NCBI GenBank assembly: GCA_946480545.1
Contig: CAMLKY010000100.1
Coordinates: 1 to 7,090 of the forward strand
DNA length: 7,090 bases
Origin: an uncultured Acidobacteriota bacterium
GTDB taxonomy: Bacteria > Acidobacteriota > Blastocatellia > Pyrinomonadales > Pyrinomonadaceae
Reading direction: 5' to 3'
Positions within the stretch are counted from its first letter, which is position 1; the number at the start of each line of letters is the position of its first letter. Under the pieces are notes generated by a model. That model was not told where the DNA came from. It worked only from the letters and a program-made list of their open reading frames with translations, and did not search any database. This document shows positions 5,942-7,090 of the stretch, in pieces. A program made the translations under genes and the position numbers.

Positions 5942-5963
5942 TTTCCTTATTACCGCATTAATA
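5942..5963 (+). promoter_or_regulatory. Candidate activator box, copy 2
   Basis: TTTCCTTATTACCGC, ending in AATA, starts exactly 38 bp before the -24 element at 5980, mirroring the box at 2461. Shared positions include TTTCCTT, T at 9, A at 11, GC at 14-15 and AATA at 19-22. It lacks the GGAAA right arm seen in copy 1. Role as a protein-binding site is inferred from sequence and fixed spacing. Confidence 0.4.
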
Positions 5964-5979
5964 CGCCGCCTCACCTTGC

Positions 5980-5996
5980 TGGCACACGTCTTGCAA
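5980..5996 (+). promoter_or_regulatory. Sigma-54 (-24/-12) promoter of the secreted-protein gene
   Basis: TGGCAC-ACGTC-TTGCA is a full match to the sigma-54 consensus, with GG (5981-5982) and GC (5993-5994) 10 bp apart. Transcription should start near 6006, leaving a leader of about 72 nt before ATG 6078. The whole 172-bp gap after the kinase stop (5906-6077) appears to be promoter and leader; no terminator for the kinase is visible in it. Confidence 0.85.
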
Positions 5997-6077
5997 ATTC
6001 TTCCTTCGAGTTGGAATACAACAAAAATCTATTTGTGCTCTCCCTATAGTCCAACCGGACGAGCATGGAGGGAAGTT

Positions 6078-7090
6078 ATGAAAGTTAGAACATTAAGTTT
6101 AATAAGTGCGGTGTTTGTGTCGGCGTTGGCATTCGCTGTGAACGCCGATGGCCAGATACAGGATCGGCAGATCCGCAATGTCTTGACGAGGATCGAAACC
6201 CGGACCGATTCTTTCCGTCGCGAGGTAGACTCCGCTCTGGACCGGAGCCCGCTGAACACGACCAACCGCGAAGATCGAATAACGGAATTCATAAATGACT
6301 TTGAAAGTGCGACCGATTCGCTTCGGCGTTCGTACGACACGAACCGAAATGTGAACGCGGAAGTCAATGAAGTACTTGACCGGGCCCTGTTCATCAACCG
6401 GTTTATGTCACGCAACCGTCTGACGGCGCGTGCGCAAACCGAGTGGAGTGCGATCCGCTCGGATCTGAACACACTCGCGCGATTGAATGCGGTCAGTTGG
6501 AATTGGAACCGGATGCCCGACTATGGCCCGCCGGTATCGAATCCGCCGATCGGTGGCGGCATCAACCGCGGCCGCGGATTCGACGCACGTCTGACAGGAA
6601 CGTACCGACTGAATCGAAGTTTGAGTGATGACATCAATGTTGTGCTCGATCGTTCCGACGATGCGGCTACGACGGCACAGCGCGACCGCTTTCGACGCAA
6701 TCTCGAACGGCGATTGACTTCGCCCGAGATGATCGCGATCGAGAAGAGAGGCCGGTCCGTTACTATGGCATCGAGCCTCGCACCGCAAGTTACTTTCGAT
6801 GTCGACGGTGTCGGGCGTACGGAGACCACCAATCGCGGACGAACGATAACGACGACCGCGCGTGCAGATCGAGACAGCGTTGAGATCAGCTACGTCGGTG
6901 ACCGTGCGAATGATTTCTATCTGACGCTTTCGCCGGCCCGGGATGGTCAGCTACGCGTGACGCGACGGCTCTATCTCGAGAATCGGAACGAGACCGTTTC
7001 GGTTTCCAGCGTCTACGACAAGATCGATGACATCGCGCAGTGGTCGAGCATTGATTCGAATATCGGCGGCGGTCCGGTCGGAACGGTGGG
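6078..7090 (+). CDS. Secreted protein of unknown function, 3' end cut off
   Basis: ATG 6078 follows GGAGG (6067-6071) by 6 nt. The frame stays open for 337 codons to the window edge. Residues 1-25 form a Sec-type signal peptide (MKVRTLSLISAVFVSALAFA, then VNADG), with cleavage likely around 23-25, so the product is periplasmic or exported. Residues about 27-140 are helical, rich in Arg/Asp/Asn, with two related segments (TDSFRREVD at 43-51, TDSLRRSYD at 79-87). A Gly/Pro linker (148-167) follows. From 171 comes a second domain, LTGTYRLNRSLSDD, then IAIEKRGRSVTMASS, VTRRLYL and VYDKIDDIAQW, which reads as beta-rich. I recall similar C-terminal domains in proteins from Acidobacteriota but know no function. 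The first codons are AT-rich (AGA, TTA, ATA) unlike the rest, common for signal peptides. A consensus sigma-54 promoter lies upstream. Confidence 0.92.
   Translation, partial: MKVRTLSLISAVFVSALAFAVNADGQIQDRQIRNVLTRIETRTDSFRREVDSALDRSPLNTTNREDRITEFINDFESATDSLRRSYDTNRNVNAEVNEVLDRALFINRFMSRNRLTARAQTEWSAIRSDLNTLARLNAVSWNWNRMPDYGPPVSNPPIGGGINRGRGFDARLTGTYRLNRSLSDDINVVLDRSDDAATTAQRDRFRRNLERRLTSPEMIAIEKRGRSVTMASSLAPQVTFDVDGVGRTETTNRGRTITTTARADRDSVEISYVGDRANDFYLTLSPARDGQLRVTRRLYLENRNETVSVSSVYDKIDDIAQWSSIDSNIGGGPVGTV

Noticed and set aside
1..7090. Mobile elements, CRISPR arrays, tRNA or rRNA genes
   Set aside because: No transposase-like protein, spaced direct repeats, terminal inverted repeats or structured RNA signatures were seen on reading both strands.

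Overview
This 7.1 kb window looks like part of a chromosome of a moderately GC-rich (roughly mid-50s %) Gram-negative-type bacterium. The mix of proteins suggests Acidobacteriota, perhaps Blastocatellia: an lmo0937/DUF5670-type mini membrane protein, a secreted Arg/Asp-rich protein with an LTGTYRLN-type C-terminal domain, and several two-component proteins. That placement is recalled from family resemblance, not tested. No mobile element, CRISPR array, tRNA or rRNA was seen.

Layout. 1-1931 (minus, cut by the window edge): soluble hybrid histidine kinase, PAS-PAS-HisKA-HATPase-REC. 2041-2190 (minus): 49-residue DUF5670-like membrane protein, separated from the kinase by a perfect 17-bp hairpin terminator. 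2191-2562: long divergent regulatory region. 2563-2874 (plus): 103-residue protein with a C-terminal membrane anchor. 2983-4494 (plus): NtrC-family sigma-54 activator, REC-AAA+-Fis HTH. 4568-4723 (minus): 51-residue single-span membrane protein, convergent with the activator and sharing a hairpin with it. About 4844-5905 (plus): two-TM membrane histidine kinase. 6078-7090 (plus, cut by the edge): secreted protein of unknown function.

The most interesting signal lies outside the genes. Clear sigma-54 (-24/-12) promoter sequences sit before three genes for small or exported envelope proteins: TGGCAT-N5-TTGCC before 2563, TGGCAC-N5-TTGCA on the minus strand before 4723, and TGGCAC-N5-TTGCA before 6078. 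Weaker versions precede the membrane kinase, the activator itself and, with a damaged -12 element, the DUF5670 gene. Two of the strong promoters also carry the same TTTCCTT-type box exactly 38 bp upstream of the -24 element.

The simplest reading is a compact sigma-54 regulon. A sensor kinase, probably the membrane one, phosphorylates the NtrC-type activator, which switches on neighbouring genes for tiny membrane proteins and a secreted protein and perhaps feeds back on the signalling genes. The gene calls are direct. The regulon and its probable envelope or stress role are inference.
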